Shown here one piece after another: positions 23,230 through 34,020 of a stretch of 64,000 nt of DNA (position 1 is the first letter of the stretch; each line of letters starts with the position of its first letter). The DNA lies in NCBI GenBank assembly GCA_022494885.1, contig JAGVSM010004512.1:124001-188000 (forward strand), written 5' to 3'. The notes below the pieces were generated by a model that was given only the letters and a program-made list of their open reading frames with translations, had not been told where the DNA came from and did no database searches. The stretch is from Micrasema longulum (lineage: Eukaryota; Arthropoda; Insecta; Trichoptera; Brachycentridae). Position numbers and translations under genes: made by a program.

Positions 23230-23880
23230 TATATTTTTAAAATACAATTTAAAGACACATTGTTTTTATATTTTACTCAAGTTCACTATTATATGAACGA
23301 CCAACAAATTTCAGTGGACTATCCAAATACCGATGCGTTCTTAAAATTAAACACTTTTTATTAAAGAATCAACGGTTTGTTGGAGCAAAGCACGATAACT
23401 TCTCTTATTATATAGGCGTACTGGGCTTTGTAGGATTTTCATTATATTTTTTATTTTAGTATAGTATTTTTCTAAATAATAAAGTATGCAAGCTTTCAGG
23501 AAAGCATGTTCAACGAATTCCTTTGAAAATGAGTGAGTTTTTGCTTTCGAGAAGACTATTATTACTCTTTTACAATGCACCCTGAATGTGAATTTAGAAG
23601 GAAATCATTATTTTTATTTCAAATTCACGGAATAGAATCAAAGCGAATGGGGAAGTATTTGTGGAAATGAAATATTGATATCAAGAATGGTTTTGATATG
23701 GAGTTTCCTGTTGTCTGGCTCGGCGCCTGCACAATTATAGCACGCAACAGTATTGGCATCCGTGTCTTTAGACCAGGCGCAAAGCGCAAGTCGTAATATT
23801 ATGAAAAAAAACATACGATATTTTTATTTATTTTACTATTTTGTAGACAAATTTTTATTATTGTTTGAATGTATTACAAC
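23230..23880. other. No gene seen
   Basis: AT-rich. The frame 23347-23580 (minus, 77 codons) is unrecognised. Confidence 0.35.
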
Positions 23881-23884
23881 ATGA

Positions 23885-24590
23885 TGAACTCGTCCAAATG
23901 GTTTTATATGAAATACCGCATTTCACCCCCTACGGAGTAATCAAGATTAACAAATAAGAACAAACATAGAAGTCAAGGCATTTATAGGGCTTACGACCTA
24001 CCATAAACTAGTTTAAGAAGTCATTTTACACACTACGTAATATTAATTATTTTATGTGTGTTTGAAGATCCATATTTCCTTTATTCTTTCATCTGCTGAT
24101 TTATACAAGAGATACAGTTTTTGCTACCATTCGTGTTTGAAATATGGTCATGAGAATTAATAACAATATCCAACGAAAACCCTTCGTATAATTTGCGGAA
24201 CTCACAGTGAAAGAAGTAGAATAAGATTCAATGAAAGTCGTGCTACATAAAATTGAACATTTTAAAATAATCACTCGTTTATTGAACAAAAATACAAAAA
24301 ATCATGCATAATCATACAAAAAAACTTTTTAGGTTATGTGGGAGAATATTCTTTGACAGATGAAAAAATTAAAGTAATACAGACGTTTAAATAAAGAGAA
24401 AATAGTGAATATTGCACAGTGTGAAATGTGGGTACTTAAACCTGCTAATGATGGGTCATAAGCCTCGAAAATGCCTAAACTCCATATTCTGTAAAATGTT
24501 CTTCATCTCTGTTGTAATTTGTTAATCTTAATGACTCCCTAAGCCATTGGAGGGGTAAAATCTAGTATTTAGTCTAAAAACAGTTATTTT
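23885..24590. mobile_element. FB foldback element, diverged
   Basis: Left arm from CTCGTCCAAATGG (about 23890) through AAGTCAAGGCATTTATAGGG and the TTTTACACACTACGTAATAT block. Right arm 24405-24590 inverted: CACAGTGTGAAATGTGGG, TCATAAGCCTCGAAAATGCC, TGTTCTTCATCTCTGTTG. The arms are clearly diverged. The frame 24101-24289 (minus) lies in the centre and is unrecognised. Confidence 0.65.
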
Positions 24591-25060
24591 GCAATAATTA
24601 ACCATTACCAGTGTTTTTTAACGATTTTTTGCGTGTGAAAAAATATTATTGCAATTTTACGTATTTTAGTAAAAAAAATACATTTAATGGATCGCAGAAA
24701 TATCAAGAATTTGAAATCACAGTCTATTTTGATTGAATAAAACTAAAAACAATCAATACTCGTTATTTTTCTGTCATCGTTAATCTTCCCGACAGTAATA
24801 CGAATATTTAATGTCAAACATAGCGCGGTGTTGTCACTTTGATGGTATCGCTGGGTTCGTTGCTAGGGGAAAATGTATTAAGTTATGTCGAGCGAGGGAT
24901 TTGTTGTTGCAAACACCAAAACCTTAAGGGGTAAAACTGGGTAAAATGTAGGTTACGGAAACATTTGTCGACTTGAACTACTGTAAACAAGACAACACAA
25001 TATATTGCTAGGGTAAAGATATGTTTATGTATATTGCAAATAAATCACTTATTATTATTA

Positions 25061-25641
25061 GTGTAGGTACATTTAAAAATAACTTAAAAAAGAAACAATT
25101 CGCAATATTTCAATGGAACAGAGTGAGACAAATTATGAAAACATGTGTTGGTGGTGTACTTTAAGAGAATATTCTATTATATGAACAAAATTTTTTGTTT
25201 TATTACAATGTACAGAGTCCAACTAAAGGGGCTAATAATGGTGAGTTTTTAAATTCTATCTGCTGATTTATTAAAATTCTATCGCTATTATTTTTTATTC
25301 TATTTATTTCTAAAATTTCCAATCTATCTAACTTTTGACCTTTATGTCTTACATGTAAAATTTTAATGTTTTTTGCTTTGTCAAAAGTATGTTTTAATTA
25401 ATTTAAATGTGATGCGTAGTTTGATATGTCGTTATTTAATCTATGTAAAGTTATTTAATCTATGTGAAGCCCCCTTAGTTGGACCTTGTACATTGTAATA
25501 AAACAAAAAATCATTTTTCATAAAATAGAATTTTCTCTTAAAGTACACCACCAACACATGTTTCAATAATTTGTCTCACTCTGTTCCATTGAAATATTGC
25601 GTATTGTATCTTTTTCAACTTATTTTTAAATATACCCACAC
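25061..25641 (-). mobile_element. Penelope-like element fragment with inverted partial copy
   Basis: Two arms of about 173 bp (25061-25233 and 25468-25641) are inverted repeats with few differences. Between and into the left arm, minus-strand 25436-25203 is a readable frame with SNYASHLN, one stop, HTFDKAKNIKILHVRHKGQK, LDRLEILEINRIKN and a terminal stop. 'S.YA.HL....H.F......ILH...KG..L..LE..EI..' is the C-terminal part of the GIY-YIG endonuclease region of Penelope-like retroelements. The arms are therefore its 3' end in both orientations, an arrangement known for Penelope-like insertions. TTA flanks both sides but may be chance. Confidence 0.7.
25203..25436 (-). pseudogene. GIY-YIG-region C-terminus of a Penelope-like ORF
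   Basis: About 77 codons with one internal TAA and a terminal TAA. Recognised by ILHVRHKGQKLDRLEILEIN, preceded by SNYASHLN and LKHTFDKAK. The GIY-YIG catalytic segment itself is absent; the copy is 5' truncated at about 25440. A plus-strand echo of its last codons (PLVGPCTL and a stop) occurs in the inverted arm at 25470-25496. Confidence 0.7.
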
Positions 25642-25669
25642 TTAAGAAAATATTAGTTTTATATTAATT

Positions 25670-25760
25670 ATCCTTACACTGTACAATATTCACCAGTCTG
25701 AAGATGCCCATTAGAGGGTAAAAGCGCTAATTGGTCGAAATAAATAAGTGAACCAAGTAT
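25670..25760 (+). repeat. Short structured repeat 'ACCAGTCTGAAGATGCC..'
   Basis: CACCAGTCTGAAGATGCCC (from about 25692), a stem-forming GCCC..GGGT, then AAAAGCGCTAATTGGTCG and AAATAAATAAG. Related copies lie at 26377-26415 (partial), 29411-29470, and, inverted, 29290-29355. It immediately follows the Penelope-like 3' end. It contains the heptamer CTGAAGA but no convincing third stem, so I do not call it a ribozyme. Confidence 0.55.
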
Positions 25761-26900
25761 TTTTTAAATTACATATTTACATCATTACAATGGAATTCCA
25801 TCAAGAATTGTCAATAAATAATTTTAATGAAACATTAACTTTGTGGTCAAACATTTTAATAAATGTTATTAAATATTTGTATCTAGCCACTTAATGACTT
25901 TTCTATGTCTACCGGTTTCGAGACGTACCCGTCTCTTCGTCTAGACACCAACTCAACCAACATGCAAACCAACTTATTATATAAATGTACCAATATTTTA
26001 TAACATTTCTGAATCACTTATAATTTAAAATAAAACAAATATAAGAAAAGTATTTTGATGTTATCTTGATAAAACTCCACAGTTAATGATTTAGATAAAA
26101 TGAAATATAGAATTTGTAAACTTTTAAAAAGTGAATTTACCACTCTGTCACGTCTTCCATATGTTCTTTTTTTACCTTTTAAATAATAAGAATTAAAAAA
26201 TTACTAGGACTTATTCCGATTTCCGTATAAAACTTTCAGAAAAATGAACAGTTTTTGCAAACCAGTTGTAATAAAATTTGTGTTGTCTGTCCCTTAATAA
26301 AATACTTTTGTGATCTTCTTATATTGCCCAAACTTTATAACAAATATTATTAATGTTCAAAATGTAAACAATTTACCTGTTTTCTAAGGCAAAAGCGCTT
26401 GTTGGTCAAAATTAAATAAAAACTAAAGCAAGAAGTTGACTATGACAAAAAGACTTTACTTACAAGCTCCATAAGTTTAGATTTAATATTTATTTAACAC
26501 TTAAAATAAAATAGTATTAGATTCATTAGTAAATAATACTTTGATTAAAAAAGCATACGTTCCTTCGAAACAAATCAGTAGAAAAAGAGTTGTTAAATAG
26601 CAAAGTTTTTTATGCTTATTTTATTACAATGTATAACTACAAAGTTAGTGCTTCAAATAAATTATTTTCATTTGAATTTAATACTTAGCTTTAAAATACA
26701 ATCACAGAGACAAAAGTTAAGTTTTTTGTCAAGAATTAATGTTTCAAAAGTGAGATTTAAATTTTAATAATCCAGTTATATTTCTAAAAATATCCTCGGT
26801 GAATAATTATTAAAACTAACGAGAAAAAACTGTACATTTAGATTAAAAGTTTTGTTTAGTTTGAGGGTGATCTAAAAGTGACTGAAAAATAATTAATTTA

Positions 26901-27246
26901 CAGGGGGTTCATTAAACCCTGTCACATCCGAAACCACGATGATCAGGATGAGCAAGAAGACATATTAGCACATCAAAATATTTTTTTAGAACAAATAAAT
27001 TATCAAAAAAGCAAATGGTTACTTACTTCTGCAGGGGACAAACGAGGAGGGGGAGGGGGGAGTCTGATACTGCGCCGCGTTCTCCTCACTTCTCCCCTGC
27101 ATAAGTAAGCAACCATTTGTTTTTTAAAATATTTTTTAATTTTTTAATTTCTTTGTTCTAAATATTTTTTTAAATATGCTAATATGTCTTCTTGCCCACA
27201 CTGATCATCATGGTTTCGGAGGTGACAGGGTTTAAAAAACACCCTG
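26901..27246. mobile_element. Palindromic MITE, 346 bp, CAGGG termini, TA flanks
   Basis: Ends begin CAGGG; TA lies outside both (26899-26900 and 27247-27248), as expected for Tc1/mariner-type insertions. The arms stay complementary for most of the length: AAACCCTGTCAC and CCGAAACCA near the outside, GAAGACATATTAGCA and GCAAATGGTTACTTACTTCT further in. The 60-bp centre is C/G-rich, with GGAGGGGGAGGGGGG at 27046-27060. No transposase is present. Confidence 0.75.
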
Positions 27247-27248
27247 TA

Positions 27249-27475
27249 TTATAACAGAGATGAAGCACTTTTTATGGATGGAAATATAGGAGTCAAGGCA
27301 TTTACAAGGCTTTTCACCTGTCAATTGCTGTTGCATAAACCTTGTAAATGCCTAGACTTCTATATGAAATTCTATAAAGTGTTCTTCATCTCTGTTGTAA
27401 CATATTAGTATTAATAACTTCCAAAGGAGTTGAAATGAGATTTTGTCAACAAAAATTGGACTAACTCGAAATATT
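27249..27475. mobile_element. FB foldback element, compact copy
   Basis: AACAGAGATGAAGCACTTTT (27253) and GTCAAGGCATTTACAAGG (27293-27310) are answered by CCTTGTAAATGCCTAGAC (27339-27356) and GTGTTCTTCATCTCTGTTG (27378-27396). The outer terminus AACTCGAAATATTG follows at 27463-27476. It abuts the palindromic MITE on its left. Confidence 0.8.
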
Positions 27476-27845
27476 GTTTTTTATAATATTTATTATTTTT
27501 TAATAACAGTAAGAAATCGTCGGGTAAAGTTACTTAAAATATTAAAATTAATGTATTTGAATTAATTTATTGTAATGCCACACAACTATTCTGCCGCCGT
27601 TAGCAAAAAAGCAGTTTTTAGTAAAAATCGCAAAATGAATTAAATATAAGGTTTCTACAAGAAAATTTGAACAATTTAATATATGGCAATGAATAGTAAA
27701 AAAATATTTCAGTACAAAAAACAAAATAATGTTTTTTTTATCAAAAAGACAATATCCAGAAAAGCAAAAACTCAGTTTAGATATGATACACACAGGTTCT
27801 GTATTTTAAAAACAGTTGACAAACTGTGTTTTTACTTATGATTAT

Positions 27846-28140
27846 AAACTGAGGCTGGTAACACCTACAGCCGTGAGTTTGGCAGGTCCGAACCCTGCTT
27901 TGGCCCGCAACATGTAGTCCGCTGCAACGTCAGCCTGAACGAGTCTACTAAATACCGTACATCGAAAGAATTCAGACATTTCATATTGACAGTTCGTGTT
28001 GCCTGGCCGCCAGCTCTCCACCAGTGCTCGCTATTGTAAATTCCTTCAGTACGAAATAATTGGATGTAACCCGTGTGTAACTACTTAATAAATAACTTTA
28101 ATTGCAATCCATCGTTCTCATTTAACCTCAAATCAGCTTA
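27846..28140 (+). other. Unassigned block, possible LTR-like remnant
   Basis: Less AT-rich than its flanks. Contains CTCTCCACCAGTGCTCGC, then GTAACCCGTGTGTAACTACT and AATAAATAACTTTAATTGC, which could be a polyadenylation region of an LTR. No terminal repeats or duplication were seen. Confidence 0.2.
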
Positions 28141-29090
28141 CGCGCACCCATCCTATTAAATAGGTTTTTTAAATTTACATGAAGTTGATTAATACTTAAA
28201 AGTGTCATATCTCTAAATATGACTTTTGCAAATAACTGCCTTTTTGCTAAAAATGGCAATATTGCTCCTGTTTCTCCTGTTTCTTGGAAACGATAAGGAG
28301 AAAAAAAAACTTCACAGAACAGGGAAAAATTATTAAAATATTATGGTCAGTACACCAAAATCAAATTAAAATCGGATAAATTTAATATTTATTTAAATTA
28401 CTTTGCCTTTCATTTACAAGTTGAAAAAAAGACAGCTTTTTGGATACGTGTTGGAAGCTATTAAATATAATAGATTTCCGTTGCCGAGGGCTTTAGCAAT
28501 CTGAGTTTTAAACATGAAATTAAGTTGAGGTAAATTTTTTTTTCTTTTTAATTACAGAAGACGAATAATTTACCATTGTGTTCTAAAAACCAAACGTAAA
28601 GTACTATGCAGTTGTTTGCAAAAGATTTGATCAGCAGTAGAGGTTTATATTATGAAATATTGTGATCCTTCAGTAAGATATGGCCGTTGGCGCTGAACTG
28701 TTACAACTAGTCATTAGGCCCTACTAAAGGCTCTAGGGTCGGTGCAATGACCGACAATAAATTTCAAAACGGGTTTATAGGTCGCTTGAATCAGTTCATA
28801 TAATTGTCTCCTGATTGGCAACCCTTAATGTTCCTTCCATATGTATTAATTTGTTATGCAAAATTAATGGAGCGATAAGATGTTTATTGGTTTAAAAAAC
28901 TTAATTCAATGGTATGAACATTCCAAAAAGTAAGAAAGGTAAAAAACGGGAAAATTTTATTAATCATACTGTTTTATAAATTTAAGTTTACTACTAAACG
29001 ATTTGAATTTTGAAAAAATATCCCAGAAACATTTAAAAAATAACCTCCATAAAATGTTCCGAAAATTCTCCTAAATGGCAAGTAAGGATC
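28141..29090. other. No gene seen
   Basis: AT-rich apart from a GTCGGT/ACCGAC 6-bp hairpin at 28738-28755. No frame or known repeat recognised. Confidence 0.35.
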
Positions 29091-29094
29091 GGGT

Positions 29095-29165
29095 TATGAT
29101 CCCGTGGTTAGTGAACTAACGGATCAGAAGTCCTACGTGCTAATCCCCTCTCTCTCACAACTTAA
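29095..29165 (+). repeat. tRNA-like SINE head, family C (candidate)
   Basis: GATCCCGTGGTTAGTG fits an A-box context and GTGCTAATCCC lies at the B-box place; the sequence after it (CTTAAGTATGATTTTCGTTG) resembles the minus-strand copy near 36400-36430. Diverged. Confidence 0.4.
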
Positions 29166-29267
29166 GTATGATTTTCGTTGAAAATGATGTCCAAAATTAA
29201 AATACTAGGCTAAATCATATACATATTGATGTTTTTTGTTGATAATTCTTGATAAAACTCCATAGCT

Positions 29268-29528
29268 AATGATTATGATAAAATTATAAATAAACTTTTC
29301 AATGAAACTTCTTGGTTTAGTTTTACTTTTTATTATTTTAACCAACGAGCGCTTTATTATCTCCAAAATATGTTAAGAATAGTATAAAAACGGTAAATGT
29401 TGTAAACAATTCACCAGTCTTGAAGATGCCTACTTAGGCAAAAGCGCTCGTTGGTCAAAATAATAAAAAGTAAAACAAAACCAAGAAGTTTCATTAATAA
29501 GTTTATTTATAATTTTATCATAATCATT
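29268..29528. repeat. Long hairpin, 88-bp arms, 85-bp loop
   Basis: 29268-29355 and 29441-29528 are inverted repeats with only a few differences (for example AATGAAACTTCTTGGTTTAG against its counterpart). The loop contains the ACCAGTCTTGAAGATGCC motif, which continues into the right arm with AAAGCGCTCGTTGGTC. Probably one repeat copy duplicated in inverted orientation. Confidence 0.8.
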
Positions 29529-29639
29529 ATAAATCATATACAGAAAATATAAAAAAAAAAAAAAATGCAGAATGCATGTTTTTTAATCCCTTTTTTCTTC
29601 TGTGTCACCAGAAGTCAAAATTGGCAATTTATTAAATCC

Positions 29640-30038
29640 TTAAGAGTTAACTTGGATATTATGCCCCAATGTCCAGAATGTGAATGTGACGAACGTCAAC
29701 CCTATGAGAAGTTGGATGCAAAAAATGTTTACTCGCCTGCGGTAAAAATTAGAGCATTAAATTTAATGGCAAAGCTTCTTGAAAATTTACGAAAAAAATA
29801 ATAAAAAATATTTTAATAAGAACGAACTACTTTGAACGACTTCGCTGCTTCATATGAATCAACCGATGATAAGAGAGCTGTGAAAGATATCCGGCTTACT
29901 TTCCGTAAATGGACCAATCGGCAGAACTACCGGAAAATAGGTGGAAGAGAACCTCTAACGTCACATGCAGAGAAATTTGAGAAATACAAAACTTTAAAAA
30001 TTCATGACGCTGATAATATGATATATAAAAATAAATAA
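29640..30038 (+). other. Coding-like segment, unidentified
   Basis: Two plus-strand frames look less biased than chance frames here. The first (to 29801) includes MPQCPECECDERQPYEKLDA; the second (29832-30038) includes RAVKDIRLTFRKWTNRQNYR and GGREPLTSHAEKFEKYKTLK. A short run of stops lies between. An A-tract precedes the first frame (29549-29564) and an AAATAAATAAAATAA run follows the second. I do not recognise the protein; it may be a decayed element or retrocopy. Confidence 0.25.
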
Positions 30039-30109
30039 AATAATTGGCTTAGTTTGATAGTATATAAAAAAAAATTATAAAATACTGAACTTTCTAATTA
30101 GTAAATGAT

Positions 30110-30650
30110 GACTTATGATCTGTCATTGGCTGGTTTAGTGGAAAATTTACACATTGTGTAACATTCACCATTCTGCCTATATTTGAACATTAATATTCCT
30201 TAAATTCTTCCATCTGTGGATGTTTGTGAAGTTAAAGAGCAGAAACATTTATCGATGTGAGAGAGATTCATCTGGTTGAATTATTTTAACATCAACATAT
30301 GGAAGAATTGAATGGCCACTTAAACCAGCCAATGACAGGTCATAAGCCCTGTAAATGCCTAGACTTCCATATTCCCTTCTCGAAAACTTTTTCCCTCTCT
30401 GTTGAAATAAATTTGAATATATGTGTTCTTATATAGGCAGAATGGTGAATTCGACATAGTATGTAAAAAATGACCTCTCAAACCAACCAATGACAAGTGA
30501 TAAGCCCTGTAGATGCCTACAATTCTTTATTCCCTTCTATTAAATGTTTTTCATCTCTGTGGTAATATGTTAATATTAACAGCTCCCCCGAGGTTTGAAT
30601 CCAGTTCTTGTCTACAAAAATTTAGACAAACACAAAACATTGTTTATTGT
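30110..30650. mobile_element. FB element, composite copy
   Basis: Left part 30110-30285 in plus orientation (TCATTGGCTGGTTTAGTGG, CACCATTCTGCCTATATTTG). Two minus-oriented modules follow: 30310-30410 of subfamily I type (CCATATTCCCTTCTCGAAAA, CTCTCTGTTGAAATAAATTT) and 30440-30650 of subfamily II type, ending ACAAACACAAAACATTGTT. Both subfamilies in one locus suggests recombination or nested insertion. Confidence 0.7.
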
Positions 30651-30835
30651 TTTACTGTCTATATTTTTTCGTTTTATATATTTATCACCTATTTGTGCAG
30701 TTTCTTGTATATATTTCTCTAAGTATTTTCATTGGTTAAATCCGAAAATGTAGATAATAAATAATTAAAAATTCAAAAATAGAACAACTAAGGGCAATAT
30801 AACAAATCCTATATTTTCTATAATCTGAACTTTTG

Positions 30836-31000
30836 TGGCCTCCATGGTGTGGTGGTTAAGACTCTTGACTCAAGCATGGAAGGTTAGGGGTTCAGTTCCC
30901 GGTAAGAATACAAATATTAATGTGATTTTTCTTAAGCCTTGGTGTTCTGTGCTGTATATCATCATTAAAACTTGTGTTAAGCGTCGCACAAACATTAGAA
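30836..31000 (+). repeat. SINE-A copy (tRNA-derived)
   Basis: Head GGCCTCCATGGTGTGGTGG, then CTTGACTCAAGCATGGAAGG and GGGTTCAGTTCCCGG, giving A- and B-box positions. Body GTGATTTTTCTTAAGCCTTG. The two arms of a tRNA acceptor stem do not pair, so this is not a tRNA gene. Confidence 0.7.
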
Positions 31001-31614
31001 AATATGCAAAAGAATAGAAAAATTACATTAAAATAAATAGAAAATAGCGCAAAAACGTAAATGTAATAATAATTAAGATTTGATCTAGGTATTTAGTCTA
31101 AATTAAAATTAACAGTTTTTACGATAGTAAACAACAAAACAATACCTGATATATGCATAGAGGAAATAAAACAAAAAAGTAAAACAATATTTTTTATTTC
31201 TTTTGGTGTGTGTTCAAAATTACTTTTATTAAGTAACAAAAATTCTAAATAATTGACTGTAGTATTTTTTGTTAATGGAGACGACGATAAATGAGCTTCT
31301 TTTTATATTTTCCAATTCTATTCAGGGGTTTTTTGCAATAAGAATTTGGACATTTTATGTGTGAAAGGACGGTGAATGTTTTAAATGTACTGAATATTAC
31401 CGTGTTAAAGCTCTCTTTGAAAAGTTCATTTCTGTGAAAAGCTTCTTACAGCCTTAATCATGTGGCGTGTTAAGAACGAGTTCAAATTTATTGGAAAAAG
31501 AAATACATATTTATCTCCAAGAGAAAAGTTTTTAGGGGTCGATCAAAGTTTTATTTATAGGTTTAAGTTATATAAGCAAGTAAACGTTTATACCTGAAAA
31601 TCATTTTTTTTCAA

Positions 31615-32200
31615 TTTCTGTACTTCTTCATGGACCTGGTGGATTTATCAACAAAATTTTTATTTTGTCTAAACAATTTTTATTTAAACAACAAAGTTTT
31701 TGTTGAGTTTATACTCTTTGTCTACAAAAAAATTTGACAAACTCAAAATATTGTTGATAAATCCACCTGGTCCATGAAGAAATAAAGAAATTGAAAAAAT
31801 AAGATTTTCAGGCGTTGTCTAGTATGTAGGTAGGTGAAATAATCAAATTAGATGAATCTCACCCGCATAAACAAAGGTTTCAGTTCTTTAACTTCACAAA
31901 CATCAACAGATGAACGAATCGAAGGAATGTAGATGTTCAAATATGGGCAGAATGGTGAATGTTAGACAGCGTGTAAAGTGCCCATTTAAACCAGCCATTG
32001 ACAAGTCATAAGCCATGTAGACGCCTAGACTCCTATATTATCTATATATCTCTAAAATATTCTTCATCTCTGTTGTAATATGATAATAAATGTTTCTGTT
32101 CTTTTATTTCACAAACAGACGGAAGGGATGAAGAAACGCAGATGTTTAAACATATGCAGATTAATGAATGACACCCAATGTAATATTTTAAACCTGTTAT
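31615..32200. mobile_element. FB element copy (mostly minus orientation) with hairpin
   Basis: TTCTTCATGGACCTGGTGGA (about 31625) is inverted at 31757-31790 (ATCCACCTGGTCCATGAAGA). The module continues through TTTCAGGCGTTGTCTAGTAT, AAAGGTTTCAGTTCTTTAAC, GGGCAGAATGGTGAATGTTA and AAGCCATGTAGACGCCTAGA to TTCTTCATCTCTGTTGTAAT at 32060-32080. A further decayed module runs to about 32200. Confidence 0.7.
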
Positions 32201-32544
32201 AATTTTTTTTTCGTCCACAAAAAAGTTTTCCATCACTATAAATTAATGTAAAAAAACTACAAGCTTTAATAATAATAGATGTATAACATCGTTCTTATCA
32301 ATATGAAAATTAGAAATACGAATAACGTGTGATAGTTGAAAATGACCAAAACTAGTTAACGTATGCAATTTAACAATTTGAGGGATCTTTTAAACAAGGC
32401 ACTAAATATTTGCTTAATGTTCCACTACGGCGTTAACAATCCTAAAAATAAACTTAACAGCAACTTACAGTATTGTTAGAACTAGATGAAGTCTGGAAAT
32501 GTTGGAAATGCATAGAAATGACGTTTTTTAACAACAGTTCAATT

Positions 32545-33010
32545 TTTTAATTTAATTTTATTTATTATACACGCCCAGAGCGCTTTTACATGACGGGTAC
32601 AAAATTACACTTCAAGTGTTTCATTACGAAAGTTATTATGCAGTAGCTCAACCACAAATAACTATCGACGTGCTTAAAAACATGCTAACCATTTGAGCGA
32701 TTACAATAAACTATAATGAACATACTTAAGTTATCGCAGTCATAAGTCAACGCGTGTGTAATCTCTAAGTCAGCGCTCAAGGAAAAGTCTTTTTCCAAGG
32801 TAATAGCAGACAATTCAACGTCTGTCAGGTCCGCTAGTATATTATAAAGAACTATTGAGCGTTTTGTCGAGATGTTTATTAAAATTTATGTTTACGTTAT
32901 ATTTTGAAGTATTCTTTAATAATATGCATGCTTTCACTTTCAATTATGTTGTATCCCAACTCAATTTAGGGCTCTCGGCCTCATAGAGTTTGGGATACGT
33001 TATTATTTTT
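32545..33010 (-). repeat. Retroelement 3' region and Helitron-like end (composite)
   Basis: Minus-strand reading ends in 'gtgtataataaataaaattaaatt' at 32548-32575, a LINE-like tail. Inside, the plus strand shows CAGAC(8 nt)GTCTG at about 32811-32827 followed 8 bp later by CTAG (32836-32839) and T. This is a hairpin-plus-CTAG arrangement like Helitron 3' ends. GTATCCCAA/TTGGGATAC at 32952-32998 forms another hairpin. Confidence 0.35.
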
Positions 33011-33129
33011 GGTGATATGAATCTAATCTTAATAAATATAATAAAAATTACATAAATAAATAAAATAAATAACAATACTTAGCTGTTTTTTTAAAGTATC
33101 GAATTACATTATGCTAAATAAACATATTT

Positions 33130-34020
33130 TATTAATTTAATTTTATTTTATTTAATTAACATGAACGGCAAATCTGTCTTTTACAAAAATTTATAATACT
33201 AAAATATTTGGCTTAATATATTTTTATTTTTAAAAAAAAAACATGAATTTCCTTATACCTAAAATTTACTAATCAAAAGTTAAACCTAAAAGTTATAGAA
33301 TTAAAAAAATTAACCTAAAAATTATACAGCATATTCAGTAGAAGGTTTAAACAATTCGAGAATAAATTTTAAAAACAAAATTAAATCATACAACAGAGAG
33401 GGAAAACATTTTTAAGAAGGGAATATGGAAGTCTAGGCATTTGCAGGGCTTATGACCTGTTTAAGTGGCCACTTTACACACTGTGTAACATTCACAATTC
33501 TGCCCATGTTTGAACATCCACATTTCCTCAACTCTTCCATCTGTTGACTTTTGTGAAGTAAAAGAGCTGAAACCTTTATCACGTGGGTGAGATTTATCCG
33601 GCTGAACCAAATCACCTACTAGGCAACGCCTGAAAACAGTTTTCAATTTTTATTCTTTTTCTTTTACCAGGTAGTTAATTCAACAATGTTTGAGTATGTC
33701 CAAATGCTTGCGGAGTGGCTGGATTTCCTCCCTAGGGAGATATTTAAATTTATTTCAACAGAGAGGGAAAACATTTTTGAGAAGGGAATATGGAATAAAT
33801 ATGAACAACTCTGCGCCCTTGAGGTGATTTCACAAAAATGGCGCTATATAAATTATCCAAATATATATATTTATTACTCTCTAGGGAGGAAATCCAGCCA
33901 GTCCGCAAGCATTTGGACATACTTAAACATTGTTAAAATTACATACCGTAAGAATTTTTTTTGGACTCTTTCAAGAGAATTTTGGTGACAGTTGTAGTAA
34001 GGAGTCCATATTGTATTGTC
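33130..34020 (-). pseudogene. LINE family Y copy interrupted by an FB element
   Basis: 33130-33385 matches the family Y 3' UTR at 17005-17215. Beyond the FB element, 34010-33947 on the minus strand reads IWTPYYNCHQNSLERVQKKF, the RT 'W.P.....I..VQ..F' region, with a close relative at 48500-48460 inside the other minus-strand Y copy. So the two pieces plausibly belong to one insertion that FB entered, with loss of the C-terminal domain between them. Confidence 0.6.
33389..33940. mobile_element. FB element, subfamily I, with 58-bp inverted arms and direct repeat
   Basis: CAACAGAGAGGGAAAACATT occurs at 33391 and again at 33756, a head-to-tail repeat 365 bp apart. The terminus AACAATGTTTGAGTATGTCC (33683) through CTCCCTAGGGAG (33728-33739) is inverted at 33877-33934. 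The complete module between includes GTGGCCACTTTACACACTGT, TTCTGCCCATGTTTGAACAT, AAAGAGCTGAAACCTTTATC and ACTAGGCAACGCCTGAAAAC. The overlapping short frames (33433-33646 minus, 33686-33988 plus) are shadows. Confidence 0.85.

Noticed and set aside
25690..25745. Hammerhead ribozyme call
   Set aside because: The CTGAAGA heptamer and one stem are present, but the GAAA box is changed and no third stem forms; kept only as a finding to test.
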